Below, piece after piece: positions 1 through 8,518 of a DNA stretch of 64,000 bases (position 1 is its first letter; each line of letters begins with the position of its first letter). The notes beneath the pieces are model-generated. The model was given only the letters and a program-made list of their open reading frames with translations, searched no databases and had not been told where the DNA came from. The stretch lies in NCBI GenBank assembly GCA_016284045.1, contig JAEEOB010000220.1, forward strand, positions 1 through 64,000, read 5' to 3'. Made by a program: the position numbers and the translations under genes. This stretch comes from Bacteroidaceae bacterium (GTDB lineage: Bacteria > Bacteroidota > Bacteroidia > Bacteroidales > Bacteroidaceae).

Positions 1-14
1 ATTAATTCAAGTAT

Positions 15-140
15 CGGAAGTAAAAAAGGAAGCTGAGTTAATTTAAAGATTTAATTATGTAAGATGTAAGATTTATGCAAGTGGTTTGGAATTTAAAATG
101 TGAGTTAACGAGCCTGCGGCTCGTGGATGATAGTTTTGTC
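15..140 (+). repeat. Dispersed intergenic repeat, copy A (contains ACGAGCC-TGC-GGCTCGT hairpin)
   Basis: ggaagtaaaaaaggaagctgagttaatttaaagattta...gagttaacgagcctgcggctcgtggatgatagttttg; near-identical text at 301-417 and reverse-complemented at 33590-33724. Confidence 0.85.
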
Positions 141-300
141 AATGAAAATTCAATGAAAAAAGCGAATGAATCAAGTCCCTCGCCCCTATTTTCAACTTAC
201 ATTCATATACTTGCGAAGTTACTACTTAAACAAATTTTCTGCAAAGTTAGTAATTCCCTTTGTCATATCAAAATCAATGCTATTATAATTTAAGTTTTTG

Positions 301-417
301 GGAGTAAAAACGGGAGCTGAGTTAATTTAAAGATTTAAATATGTAAGATTTATGCAAGTGGTTCGGAATTTAAAATAGGAGTTAACAAGCCTTCTGCTCG
401 TGGACGATAGTTTTGCA
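301..417 (+). repeat. Dispersed intergenic repeat, copy B
   Basis: gggagtaaaaacgggagctgagttaatttaaagatttaaatatgtaagatttatgcaagtggttcggaatttaaaataggagttaacaagcc... Confidence 0.85.
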
Positions 418-660
418 ATGAAAGAGTCAATTCCATTTTATTTACTTTTCGTTCCGATTTTATCTGAACTTCTCTTATTCGTTCCAAAAACGTGATTTTC
501 TCCATTTTTCTATTGCTTTTAATGTTTTAATATGTATCCCAAACAGATTTTCATTACTTCTCTTAGGTCTTACAATATAAATGGTCACCGCATCTTTTTT
601 CCCCTTTATATGCTCTTCGCTCTTGACATCGCATTGAATGCGACATGACCCTAACCACTT

Positions 661-739
661 AGCAGTAGAGACGCACTGTAGTGCGTCTTCATCCTAAAAA
701 ACAAACGACAGGAGGAAAACCAAGCGTTTCCTCCTGTCT
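661..739. repeat. 79-bp direct repeat, left copy, with two hairpins
   Basis: Identical by eye to 2393-2471; contains GACGCACT-GT-AGTGCGTC and GACAGGAGGAAA-N8-TTTCCTCCTGTC. Confidence 0.9.
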
Positions 740-762
740 CAAAACCTTTAATTGATAAAGGC

Positions 763-809
763 TATAATCTGCGGTAACTCTATTTTTTTACCACTTACCG
801 CAGATTATA
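763..809. repeat. Palindrome 1 upstream of the ATPase gene
   Basis: TATAATCTGCGGTAA (763-777) / TTACCGCAGATTATA (795-809). Confidence 0.9.
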
Positions 810-844
810 ATCAATAAAATGTGCAAAAAAACACCAAAATTACC

Positions 845-895
845 ATTATAATCTGCGGTAACTCGTTTTTTTTACCACTTACCGCAGATTATAAT
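845..895. repeat. Palindrome 2, overlapping the predicted -33 region of the ATPase gene
   Basis: ATTATAATCTGCGGTAA (845-861) / TTACCGCAGATTATAAT (879-895), 17-bp perfect arms. Confidence 0.9.
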
Positions 896-905
896 TATTT
901 TTTTG

Positions 906-913
906 TATCTTTG
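906..913 (+). promoter_or_regulatory. Bacteroidota -7 box TATCTTTG for the ATPase gene
   Basis: Matches TAnnTTTG, 26 nt before the ATG at 940. Confidence 0.6.
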
Positions 914-939
914 TACTTGAATTTCTAAACTGATTTATT

Positions 940-2361
940 ATGATTGGCAGGGAAACAGAGAAAACGAAATTATTAGAGGCTTTCAACTCTGACAACTCTG
1001 AATTTGTCGCAGTTTATGGACGCAGACGAGTGGGAAAAACATATCTCATACGAGAGACTTTTAATAATTTGTTTGTGTTTCAACATTCGGGATTGGCTAA
1101 TGCCACTATGAAAGACCAACTGGCGGCATGGGTGGATGATATCAGAGAGGCTGGACTTGATGTGAAAAAAGTTCCACAGAGCTGGCTTGATGCATTCCGA
1201 CTTTTGAAAGAGCTTATCAAGGTATCGAAAAACAGGAAGAAGGTGGTTTTTATCGATGAGATGCCCTGGATGGATACGCCCCGTTCCAAGTTTGTCATGG
1301 CTCTCGAGCATTTCTGGAATGGATGGGCTTCTGCACGTAAGGATGTGCTGCTTATTGTCTGTGGGTCTGCCACTTCCTGGATTGTGAACAACATCTTCAA
1401 GAATCATGGTGGACTGCATAATAGAGTGACACGTCGTATTCATTTGTTACCCTTCACTTTACATGAGTGTGAGTTATATACAGAAGTCAACAGGCTCGAT
1501 TTTTCAAGGTATCAGCTATTGGTAGGCTATATGATTATGGGCGGGATTCCTTATTATTGGTCACAGCTCCAAAAAGGACTGAGTCTTGATCAAAACATCG
1601 ATGAACTGTTTTTTTCGGAAAATGGAAGCTTAAGAAACGAGTTCAACGAGTTATATGCTTCCTTGTTCAGACATCCTGACGCATATATAGAAGTCGTCGC
1701 TACTCTTGGTGCAAAATCCAATGGTATGACACGTGAGGATTTGATTGTGTCAAGCCGGCATATCTCAGACAACGGCAAGCTGACTCAAATACTCCAGGAC
1801 CTTGAATACAGCGGTTTTATCCGTTCATATAAGGGGTTTGGAAAGAAAGTGCGTAGCACCATTTTCCAATTGACAGACCACTTCTCCATCTTTTATTTCA
1901 AATTTCTGACGAAACATAAAGAGAACGACCCTGCTTTCTGGACTCACAACATAGGAAAACCACTTTATAATGCCTGGTGCGGATTGGCTTTCGAGCGCGT
2001 GTGTCTGGCACATGTACCTCAAATCAAGCGTGCTTTGGGTATTGGGGGAATCGCATCAAATGTGTATTCATGGAGGTCGAGAGCGTATCACACCGACAGA
2101 CATGGTGCGCAGATTGACCTGATTATCGACCGTGCCGATCAGGTGATAAATTTATGTGAGATGAAATTCTCAACCCAGGAATATAGGTTGGATAAGGAGG
2201 AGATGGAAAAACTACACCGTCGTAGAGCGTTGTTCGCAGAAGAAACCAACACCCGAAAAGCAATGCATCTGACGATGATTACCACCTACGGACTCGAACA
2301 TAATGCCTATTGGGGAGAGATTCAAAAAGAAATCACTGCCGATAATCTGATGAAAGAATAG
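940..2361 (+). CDS. AAA+ ATPase with DUF234-like C-terminal nuclease-type domain
   Basis: Walker A GRRRVGKT, Walker B VVFIDEMPW, C-terminal QIDLIIDRADQVINLCEMKFS resembling a PD-(D/E)XK core. Confidence 0.8.
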   Translation: MIGRETEKTKLLEAFNSDNSEFVAVYGRRRVGKTYLIRETFNNLFVFQHSGLANATMKDQLAAWVDDIREAGLDVKKVPQSWLDAFRLLKELIKVSKNRKKVVFIDEMPWMDTPRSKFVMALEHFWNGWASARKDVLLIVCGSATSWIVNNIFKNHGGLHNRVTRRIHLLPFTLHECELYTEVNRLDFSRYQLLVGYMIMGGIPYYWSQLQKGLSLDQNIDELFFSENGSLRNEFNELYASLFRHPDAYIEVVATLGAKSNGMTREDLIVSSRHISDNGKLTQILQDLEYSGFIRSYKGFGKKVRSTIFQLTDHFSIFYFKFLTKHKENDPAFWTHNIGKPLYNAWCGLAFERVCLAHVPQIKRALGIGGIASNVYSWRSRAYHTDRHGAQIDLIIDRADQVINLCEMKFSTQEYRLDKEEMEKLHRRRALFAEETNTRKAMHLTMITTYGLEHNAYWGEIQKEITADNLMKE

Positions 2362-2392
2362 ATGAAAAAATAATTTACCGCAAACAATCATC

Positions 2393-2471
2393 AGCAGTAG
2401 AGACGCACTGTAGTGCGTCTTCATCCTAAAAAACAAACGACAGGAGGAAAACCAAGCGTTTCCTCCTGTCT
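2393..2471. repeat. 79-bp direct repeat, right copy; 12-bp stem hairpin probably acts as a terminator between convergent genes
   Basis: Identical to 661-739. Confidence 0.9.
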
Positions 2472-2496
2472 TACTGTTTATTGATGAATGATGTGA

Positions 2497-3984
2497 TTAA
2501 TTGCCACTAGCCATGATGTTGATGATAGCCACGATGTCGGAGATGTCCACTTGGTTGTCCCCGTTCACATCGGCATATTTCCAGAAGGCTTGGCCTGCCA
2601 TCTGATTGATCACTGCCACGACATCGGAGATATCCACCTTGCCGTCATCATTCACATCGCCTTTCAAACCTTCTGTACGGTCTTCACTAAACTGACGTGC
2701 AGAGAAAAGAAGCGGTTTGTCGATGGCATGAATCACCACAAACGACTCATCATCAATGTTTGTGTTGTATCTACTAATCCAATATTCGTTGGCCATAATG
2801 TTGTATAGCCCGGTTTGGGTCACCACATGGATTTTATTATTCTGAGCATCCGTAATAGTCAGACTGCTCTCATCCACATCCACCTTCATCTTATAAGGCT
2901 TGCCGTAAGTACTGCTAAATGAGACCAATCTCCTCCGGAAATGTTTTGCCACAAGCGAGGAATACTCTCCTGATTCCGCACCCTTGTCAACAAACAAGGC
3001 TTTTTCCTGAATATGATAGAGCACAAAATCACGCAGAATGCCGGTGATGGTTTCTGTTTTTTCAGCATCCCCTTCTGCGGCAGCCAGTTCCTCCACCGTG
3101 GGCAGTCCTGCCGAATAAGCTTCCTGCATAGCCGCATTGGTTGGGACATATAGCGTGTAGTGGTAGGAATTGAGCAGTGGATAGCATTTCTGAATCGAAC
3201 CACTGCCCGACTTAATCACAAGATTACCATAAAGGGCATCAGCAGCTATAGTTCTGTCGTTTGAAGTCAGGCCTAATACTCCGGATGCTTTCAGCACCTT
3301 GAAGAACTCGGAGAACTGTTCCTGCTTTTCCAACGACTTTGCCACATTGTTATAGGTGGTCTGAAGAGGCGTGTTCAGCATGATAACCAGACCGTTGCTT
3401 ACGGTCTGCGTGGAAGCGGACGCGACCGGCTTGCCGAGGTTTGCCTGCAATGGAGCGGACACAGTCATCCCGCTTCCTTTCTTCTCAATGCATACAAAAC
3501 TGTTGGCTCTGGTTCTGTAGAACCGCTTCCCTTCCACGTATGGCTCCGTGATGATGGAATTGCGGAAGATGTGGTAAAACCGGTTAGAGATGTTTTGATT
3601 ACCGATGCCACCTGTAACTTGCCTTTTCTTTTCCCCGGTCTTTGAGAATGTGCCGTCGCTGTTCTGCTTACATGCATACACATCTGCATAGATAGCTTGA
3701 GCCGGGTCTTTTGAGCTGTCGAGATGGAATTCCCACAGCTCGGTTTCTTCAGCGCCGAAAGTGGAAGGATCGACAAACGTAAGCAGTGCCTGGTCGGAGG
3801 GGAGAAGCGCTATCTGCTTGACAAAATCTGCAGAATGGAAACATTTATAATCGAGTTGTTCGATGGCGTTCAGATAAATGCTGTTCTTGGACGTCTGCTT
3901 CACAAGCGCATCATACACTGTGTTCTGCGACAGAACCGCCATGGTCTGCGACAGACTTATCATGAATATAATCAATTTCTTCAT
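2497..3984 (-). CDS. Secreted fasciclin (FAS1) domain protein with C-terminal dockerin type I-like repeats
   Basis: Signal peptide MKKLIIFMISLSQTMAVLSQ; FAS1-like YTLYVPTNAAMQEA...LRDFVLYHIQ; GDVNDDGKVDISDVVAVINQMAG and ADVNGDNQVDISDIVAIINIMA. Start set to the MKK Met; the ORF extends to 3996. Confidence 0.75.
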   Translation of the reverse strand: MKKLIIFMISLSQTMAVLSQNTVYDALVKQTSKNSIYLNAIEQLDYKCFHSADFVKQIALLPSDQALLTFVDPSTFGAEETELWEFHLDSSKDPAQAIYADVYACKQNSDGTFSKTGEKKRQVTGGIGNQNISNRFYHIFRNSIITEPYVEGKRFYRTRANSFVCIEKKGSGMTVSAPLQANLGKPVASASTQTVSNGLVIMLNTPLQTTYNNVAKSLEKQEQFSEFFKVLKASGVLGLTSNDRTIAADALYGNLVIKSGSGSIQKCYPLLNSYHYTLYVPTNAAMQEAYSAGLPTVEELAAAEGDAEKTETITGILRDFVLYHIQEKALFVDKGAESGEYSSLVAKHFRRRLVSFSSTYGKPYKMKVDVDESSLTITDAQNNKIHVVTQTGLYNIMANEYWISRYNTNIDDESFVVIHAIDKPLLFSARQFSEDRTEGLKGDVNDDGKVDISDVVAVINQMAGQAFWKYADVNGDNQVDISDIVAIINIMASGN

Positions 3985-3992
3985 AGCCGGTA

Positions 3993-5459
3993 TCAATTAT
4001 TGGGTGATATTTTGATTTGAGCGATTCTGATTACCTTGGAATAGGTGGAAGCCTGAGAACTTAACACATGCGATTCAATTTTCAGTTTATTGGTCACTGC
4101 TATATAATCGGGTGTGTAATCCAGAACCAGCGACTCACAATTACCGGAATTAGGAATCACGAAATCCTTTGAACTGTCATTCATAAAAACAATTGTAGGT
4201 TTGGATTCTGCCGGCACGATTCCATCAGGGTTTGCCGCATACCAGGAAAAACGGAGTTTTGACGGCAAGTCAAGTGCATCTGTCTCCGCCACTGGGGCGA
4301 ACAGAATCTCTAATTTGTAAGGTTTGCCGGCAAGCAAGTAAAATGGAACATCCACGGTCATTTCTGTATTTTTGAGGTTTTGTAAAGGTGAAGCCATCAG
4401 ATAATGATTGTCAGGCACATTCCATTTGGATTCACAGCTTATATACTGTACATCCGTTGTCGTCTGATTTGTGAAAGCCTCGTCAAAATATACATCGTCC
4501 AAATCCGGGCTGAACACTTGGGAGGGAGTCAAGAACAGGTTGTGGAACCCGTCGATGAACTCCTTGCTGACATCGTTGACCACGTAGAGTGTTCCATCTG
4601 TACATTGCATTGTCCTCGCATTGCTTTTTAGGGCAGACCAGTCGCGCGACCCAAGATAACCGCCCATGATAATCGACAGGGCGGTTCTGCTCTTATCCAA
4701 ATCACCATAATCTTCAGCATAGGCATTATATACCTGCATGAGCGCATGCGTGTTCAAAGCCAGCCCTTTTTCCTTGTTTAATGCTGACCATTCTGCCATG
4801 TCCTCTTCGTTTTGGCAGGCGGATTCCATGGTTAGGTCGGCTTTAAACGACAATTCACTTCCATACATGACCTCACCATTGGAATAACGCACATAGGGAC
4901 AAAGATAGTAGGTTGTGGCATATTCTAAGTTCGAGAAAGACGGATAGAAGTATTTAGAATTTGAATTAAGCAAAAAAACAGGGTTAGGGTTGTCGCCCAT
5001 ATAATTAGCATAGACAGAACCCAAATCGCAACGGAAACAGTTAAAAACTATCCCGTTTACAGTATCATTTGTAGAAACAGTATAGGAATTATTATCGGTT
5101 ATCGCATTGGCAGGCAATCGCGGGTTTGATTTCATTGAGAGACAATACCCCATCTCAGCGAATTCCAGGTCTGGATTGATGATGGTCTTTATGTTTGTCT
5201 CCCACGGGTCCTCATAATCAACATAAGAGTAAAGGTCCACGTTGTCAACAGTCATCTGTCTGCCGTTCTCAGGGTTGGTCACCTTGCCGCCCCCACCCAC
5301 AAACGAAAAAGAGTTCGCATTGATGGCGGATACTACAAACGTGGTGTCTCTGCCGTCTTCCGTCTGAGCATTGACCGTGAACAGCGCCTCTTTCGGTTCC
5401 TGTGCCGACAGCGTCAAATAAGTCAAAAGACATAATGATGTCAGGATATATCTTTTCAT
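3993..5459 (-). CDS. Secreted protein of unknown function
   Basis: Signal peptide MKRYILTSLCLLTYLTLSAQ; start trimmed from the ORF at 5498. Confidence 0.65.
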   Translation of the reverse strand: MKRYILTSLCLLTYLTLSAQEPKEALFTVNAQTEDGRDTTFVVSAINANSFSFVGGGGKVTNPENGRQMTVDNVDLYSYVDYEDPWETNIKTIINPDLEFAEMGYCLSMKSNPRLPANAITDNNSYTVSTNDTVNGIVFNCFRCDLGSVYANYMGDNPNPVFLLNSNSKYFYPSFSNLEYATTYYLCPYVRYSNGEVMYGSELSFKADLTMESACQNEEDMAEWSALNKEKGLALNTHALMQVYNAYAEDYGDLDKSRTALSIIMGGYLGSRDWSALKSNARTMQCTDGTLYVVNDVSKEFIDGFHNLFLTPSQVFSPDLDDVYFDEAFTNQTTTDVQYISCESKWNVPDNHYLMASPLQNLKNTEMTVDVPFYLLAGKPYKLEILFAPVAETDALDLPSKLRFSWYAANPDGIVPAESKPTIVFMNDSSKDFVIPNSGNCESLVLDYTPDYIAVTNKLKIESHVLSSQASTYSKVIRIAQIKISPNN

Positions 5460-5491
5460 ATTGTATCTGGGTTTTAGTTGTTGAAAATACA

Positions 5492-7327
5492 TTACCACCC
5501 GTCTTCATTCTCATCCGGGTTGTCATAAACCGCTTCTGGTACTAATTCGATATAGTCAAGAGACAATTCATAATTTGGAGATTCCCCCATCGTCTGCACC
5601 AGCCGCAGATAATGGTCGGACTTGCCGTCGGAATGGAACTGTCCAATTATCCGTCTCAGTGTATACCCATTATCACGTAAATCATTATAATACACCATCC
5701 CGTCATCCGACCCGGAATTGTAAGATCTCGGTCCCTTCATCCATCCTTTGTTGCGGAGGGTGTGGTCGAAATAGGAGATCAGTTCTTCATCACCAAGAGA
5801 ATCATCGGATACCCAACCGATTTTAGGGTCTTGCCCACCCGGTCGCATGTCAACCATGTCCACGAAATCATCATCAATAAAGTAGGCGATGATACCGCGT
5901 GAATCAAATCCTACGCATGTGCTAAGACGCAGCTCATACTTTCCTTCAGGCAGTGGCGGCAGTTTTATGGTGACATCAAACTTTCCTTTTAGTATCAACT
6001 CATCGCCTCCATAGCACCAGAAAGGGAGCGTTCGATTGCGTACATGTACGTGGGTGTCATCTGTGAATTTGAAATTAGCGGCAGAACCTGCCTTGAATCC
6101 CAGACAGGTGTTCACGTTATTAGCGGCTATGGTTCCCTGCCCTCCAAGACCATATTTCCCGCCTTCGATGCTGGACCTGGTGTAATGTCCCCTTGCACCT
6201 GAGGTCATGAAATCGGGTGAGAGTGTGGAGGCGTCGATTCGCATCCGTTCTGACAGCACGTATGTCTGGATGTCCACACCGTCGGGCTGAACACCATAAC
6301 TGATGATGTCGTCGATATAATAATAAATGCCATTGACAGCTGTCTGACTCACTGTCACGTCCTCTGGCGGGGTGATTTTTGCACCTCGGTATTTAAATCC
6401 CAATTCGTCTGCATGTTCCTGGACACCTCGCCTGTTGATATATAGTCCCGCTTCTGATCCATTCGGAAACGAGAACTTCATGATGGAGTAAGGCATCATG
6501 GTCTCATACCAGTCTGCGATATCCCAATAATTTCGGTTGAAAAGCCCTGCGAGCTTACTGTTCGGACCATCCACATGCGTGAGCCGGTAATACTCTCCCT
6601 GGAACGGAAGCAGATGATACGACACGAACCTGTTGAGCGAGTTGCGGCGGTCTTTCAGATTCGTCACACCTGCATCCTCAGGATATTTCGGGTCGTAAAT
6701 CTTCGCTGCCAGCGTCTTCAAATCGTTCAGAGTCTTAACTCCATACTTTGCGAACACAGTGTCTGGCTCAGCAAACACCGTATGCTTAATATACCGGTGC
6801 TCCATATACGCTACGTTGTCGAATTCCACTGCTACATGAATGCACAACTGGTCATTGTTCCAGCCCACGGAGTCTGCACCGACAGCATACGACGTGTCCT
6901 CGTAGGTCTTGAGGGAGTCAATCATCCCCGTGGCTTCCAGTGCTGACACAAACAAGGAAACCGACCGGTCGTTTTTCAGCATCGCAGCGAGCGCGGACGG
7001 ATGGTCCTGAGTTTTCGGTATGATGTTTTTCACACGCGACAGTGGATATGCCTGTCCGTCGGCAAACCTGATGAATTCGGTGCCAGACGGACTGACTGAC
7101 GAGAACGTGTAATTCTTCACGTCTCCGGGATTATAGGTGGCTGTATTGCTTTTACTGGCCACCGTCACGGATTGCTGATCCAAAGTCACGACAGGACGGT
7201 CAGCCACTGCAAAGTTGCTCTTCGTCCCGTTCGAGAGGGTCACTTGCATGACTGCCCCCTGGTTCTGTGCCTGCATACAAACAAATGCCGACAACAGCAA
7301 AAACATGTAAGTTATTATTCTTGTCAT
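5492..7327 (-). CDS. Secreted fasciclin-like domain protein
   Basis: Signal peptide MTRIITYMFLLLSAFVCMQAQ; FAS1-like region HPSALAAMLKNDRSVSLFVSALEATGM...NRFVSYHLLP. Confidence 0.65.
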   Translation of the reverse strand: MTRIITYMFLLLSAFVCMQAQNQGAVMQVTLSNGTKSNFAVADRPVVTLDQQSVTVASKSNTATYNPGDVKNYTFSSVSPSGTEFIRFADGQAYPLSRVKNIIPKTQDHPSALAAMLKNDRSVSLFVSALEATGMIDSLKTYEDTSYAVGADSVGWNNDQLCIHVAVEFDNVAYMEHRYIKHTVFAEPDTVFAKYGVKTLNDLKTLAAKIYDPKYPEDAGVTNLKDRRNSLNRFVSYHLLPFQGEYYRLTHVDGPNSKLAGLFNRNYWDIADWYETMMPYSIMKFSFPNGSEAGLYINRRGVQEHADELGFKYRGAKITPPEDVTVSQTAVNGIYYYIDDIISYGVQPDGVDIQTYVLSERMRIDASTLSPDFMTSGARGHYTRSSIEGGKYGLGGQGTIAANNVNTCLGFKAGSAANFKFTDDTHVHVRNRTLPFWCYGGDELILKGKFDVTIKLPPLPEGKYELRLSTCVGFDSRGIIAYFIDDDFVDMVDMRPGGQDPKIGWVSDDSLGDEELISYFDHTLRNKGWMKGPRSYNSGSDDGMVYYNDLRDNGYTLRRIIGQFHSDGKSDHYLRLVQTMGESPNYELSLDYIELVPEAVYDNPDENEDGW

Positions 7328-7433
7328 AAATAAAATCTATTCATTTATGGTGGGATATTGGTTGTTAACAGATAAACTGCCGGTGTTTGTTGATAAAGTG
7401 TTTCTCTGCTGCTGTGGAAAAGGGAGTGTTTGA

Positions 7434-7667
7434 TTACCAAAGCAAGTATGATGGCTCATGCTCTTGTCCGCCATCGCGTTCTTTGATAAGCGGGTCATAA
7501 TCATCATCCACAGGGTCATCTGTTTTAGGAATTTTCAACGAGGTGCTGTCCATCACACACATGGTTTCCACACAGCTGAAAAATGTAATCGGAGCCACAT
7601 ATTTTTTCCTCAAGCTTGGAGTGTCACAATTCGTTTTCATTATATTTTGTTTCATTTCATTCTGCAT
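7434..7667 (-). CDS. Small protein with KKYVAP motif
   Basis: ORF of 77 aa in line with the cluster; internal start MKTNCDTPSLRKKYVAPITFF possible. Confidence 0.4.
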   Translation of the reverse strand: MQNEMKQNIMKTNCDTPSLRKKYVAPITFFSCVETMCVMDSTSLKIPKTDDPVDDDYDPLIKERDGGQEHEPSYLLW

Positions 7668-8514
7668 TCAAATACACATTGATAATTCCCACGGCGTCAG
7701 TGATGTTAATTACACCGTCGTCGTTCATGTCGGCGAGAAAGACGTTGATTCGGCTGCAATCACCCTGGATATAGGCGTTAATCACAGCCACCGCATCCGA
7801 TATGTTCACCACCTTGTCCTCGTTCGCGTCGCCTTTCAGCCCTGTCTGGATGTCCGTCTGGTCGGGCGACGACATCGGGTCGTCGGGACTGTCGGGGTTG
7901 AACGGCAGCTCCCTGAATTTAGCCGTCAGTGTGGCGTCATGGTATTCCACGAGGTAGTTGAACGACTGGATGTCGGTAAGCAGCTCACCGTCCTGATACC
8001 AGCCGATGAACTCAAAGAGCTGGTCAACACCCGTGATGTTGACGTTCACATATTGGTCTGCCTCCACAAACGCGCCGCTCGTGCGGTTGAACGTGCAGAC
8101 ACCCTCCGGCTCAGAGTTGAGGTAGAGGCGGCTTTTCACGTTCATCGTGGGCTCGCTCGGGTCGTTCGGGGTGAAGTCATACACAGCCGTGAAATCCATC
8201 GAGCCCTCGGTGGTGGTGAAGGAGAATCTCATCGTGGCAGCGTCGTAAGGCTCGCCGTTGAGCAGCCAGTGGCTGAACGTATAGCCGGCATTCGCCGACG
8301 TGGATATGGTGACAGCCGTCCCGGGCGCATAGCGTCCGTTGCCTGCAGTCCGTGCGGCACCCGCCGGGTCACAGGTCACCGTAAGCGGGTAGTAGAACAC
8401 CGGCACCTGCGGCTCCGCCGGGTTGGTGGGGTTGAAGTCATCCTGCGCTCTGACGCTGCCCATCGACAGCATCAGAAGCGCAAAGGAGATTATCGTAACT
8501 CGTTTCATAGGCAC
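7657..8514 (-). CDS. Secreted InlB B-repeat-like protein with C-terminal dockerin-like repeats
   Basis: Signal peptide; GRYAPGTAVTISTSANAGYTFSHWLLNG; KGDANEDKVVNISDAVAVINAYI and ADMNDDGVINITDAVGIINVYL. Confidence 0.75.
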   Translation of the reverse strand: MPMKRVTIISFALLMLSMGSVRAQDDFNPTNPAEPQVPVFYYPLTVTCDPAGAARTAGNGRYAPGTAVTISTSANAGYTFSHWLLNGEPYDAATMRFSFTTTEGSMDFTAVYDFTPNDPSEPTMNVKSRLYLNSEPEGVCTFNRTSGAFVEADQYVNVNITGVDQLFEFIGWYQDGELLTDIQSFNYLVEYHDATLTAKFRELPFNPDSPDDPMSSPDQTDIQTGLKGDANEDKVVNISDAVAVINAYIQGDCSRINVFLADMNDDGVINITDAVGIINVYLNAE

Positions 8515-8518
8515 AGAG

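Noticed and set aside
75-293. 72-aa plus-strand ORF
   Set aside because: Lies across the dispersed intergenic repeat; composition not protein-like.
973-1443. 156-aa minus ORF antisense to the ATPase gene
   Set aside because: Shadow ORF; the sense frame has Walker motifs.
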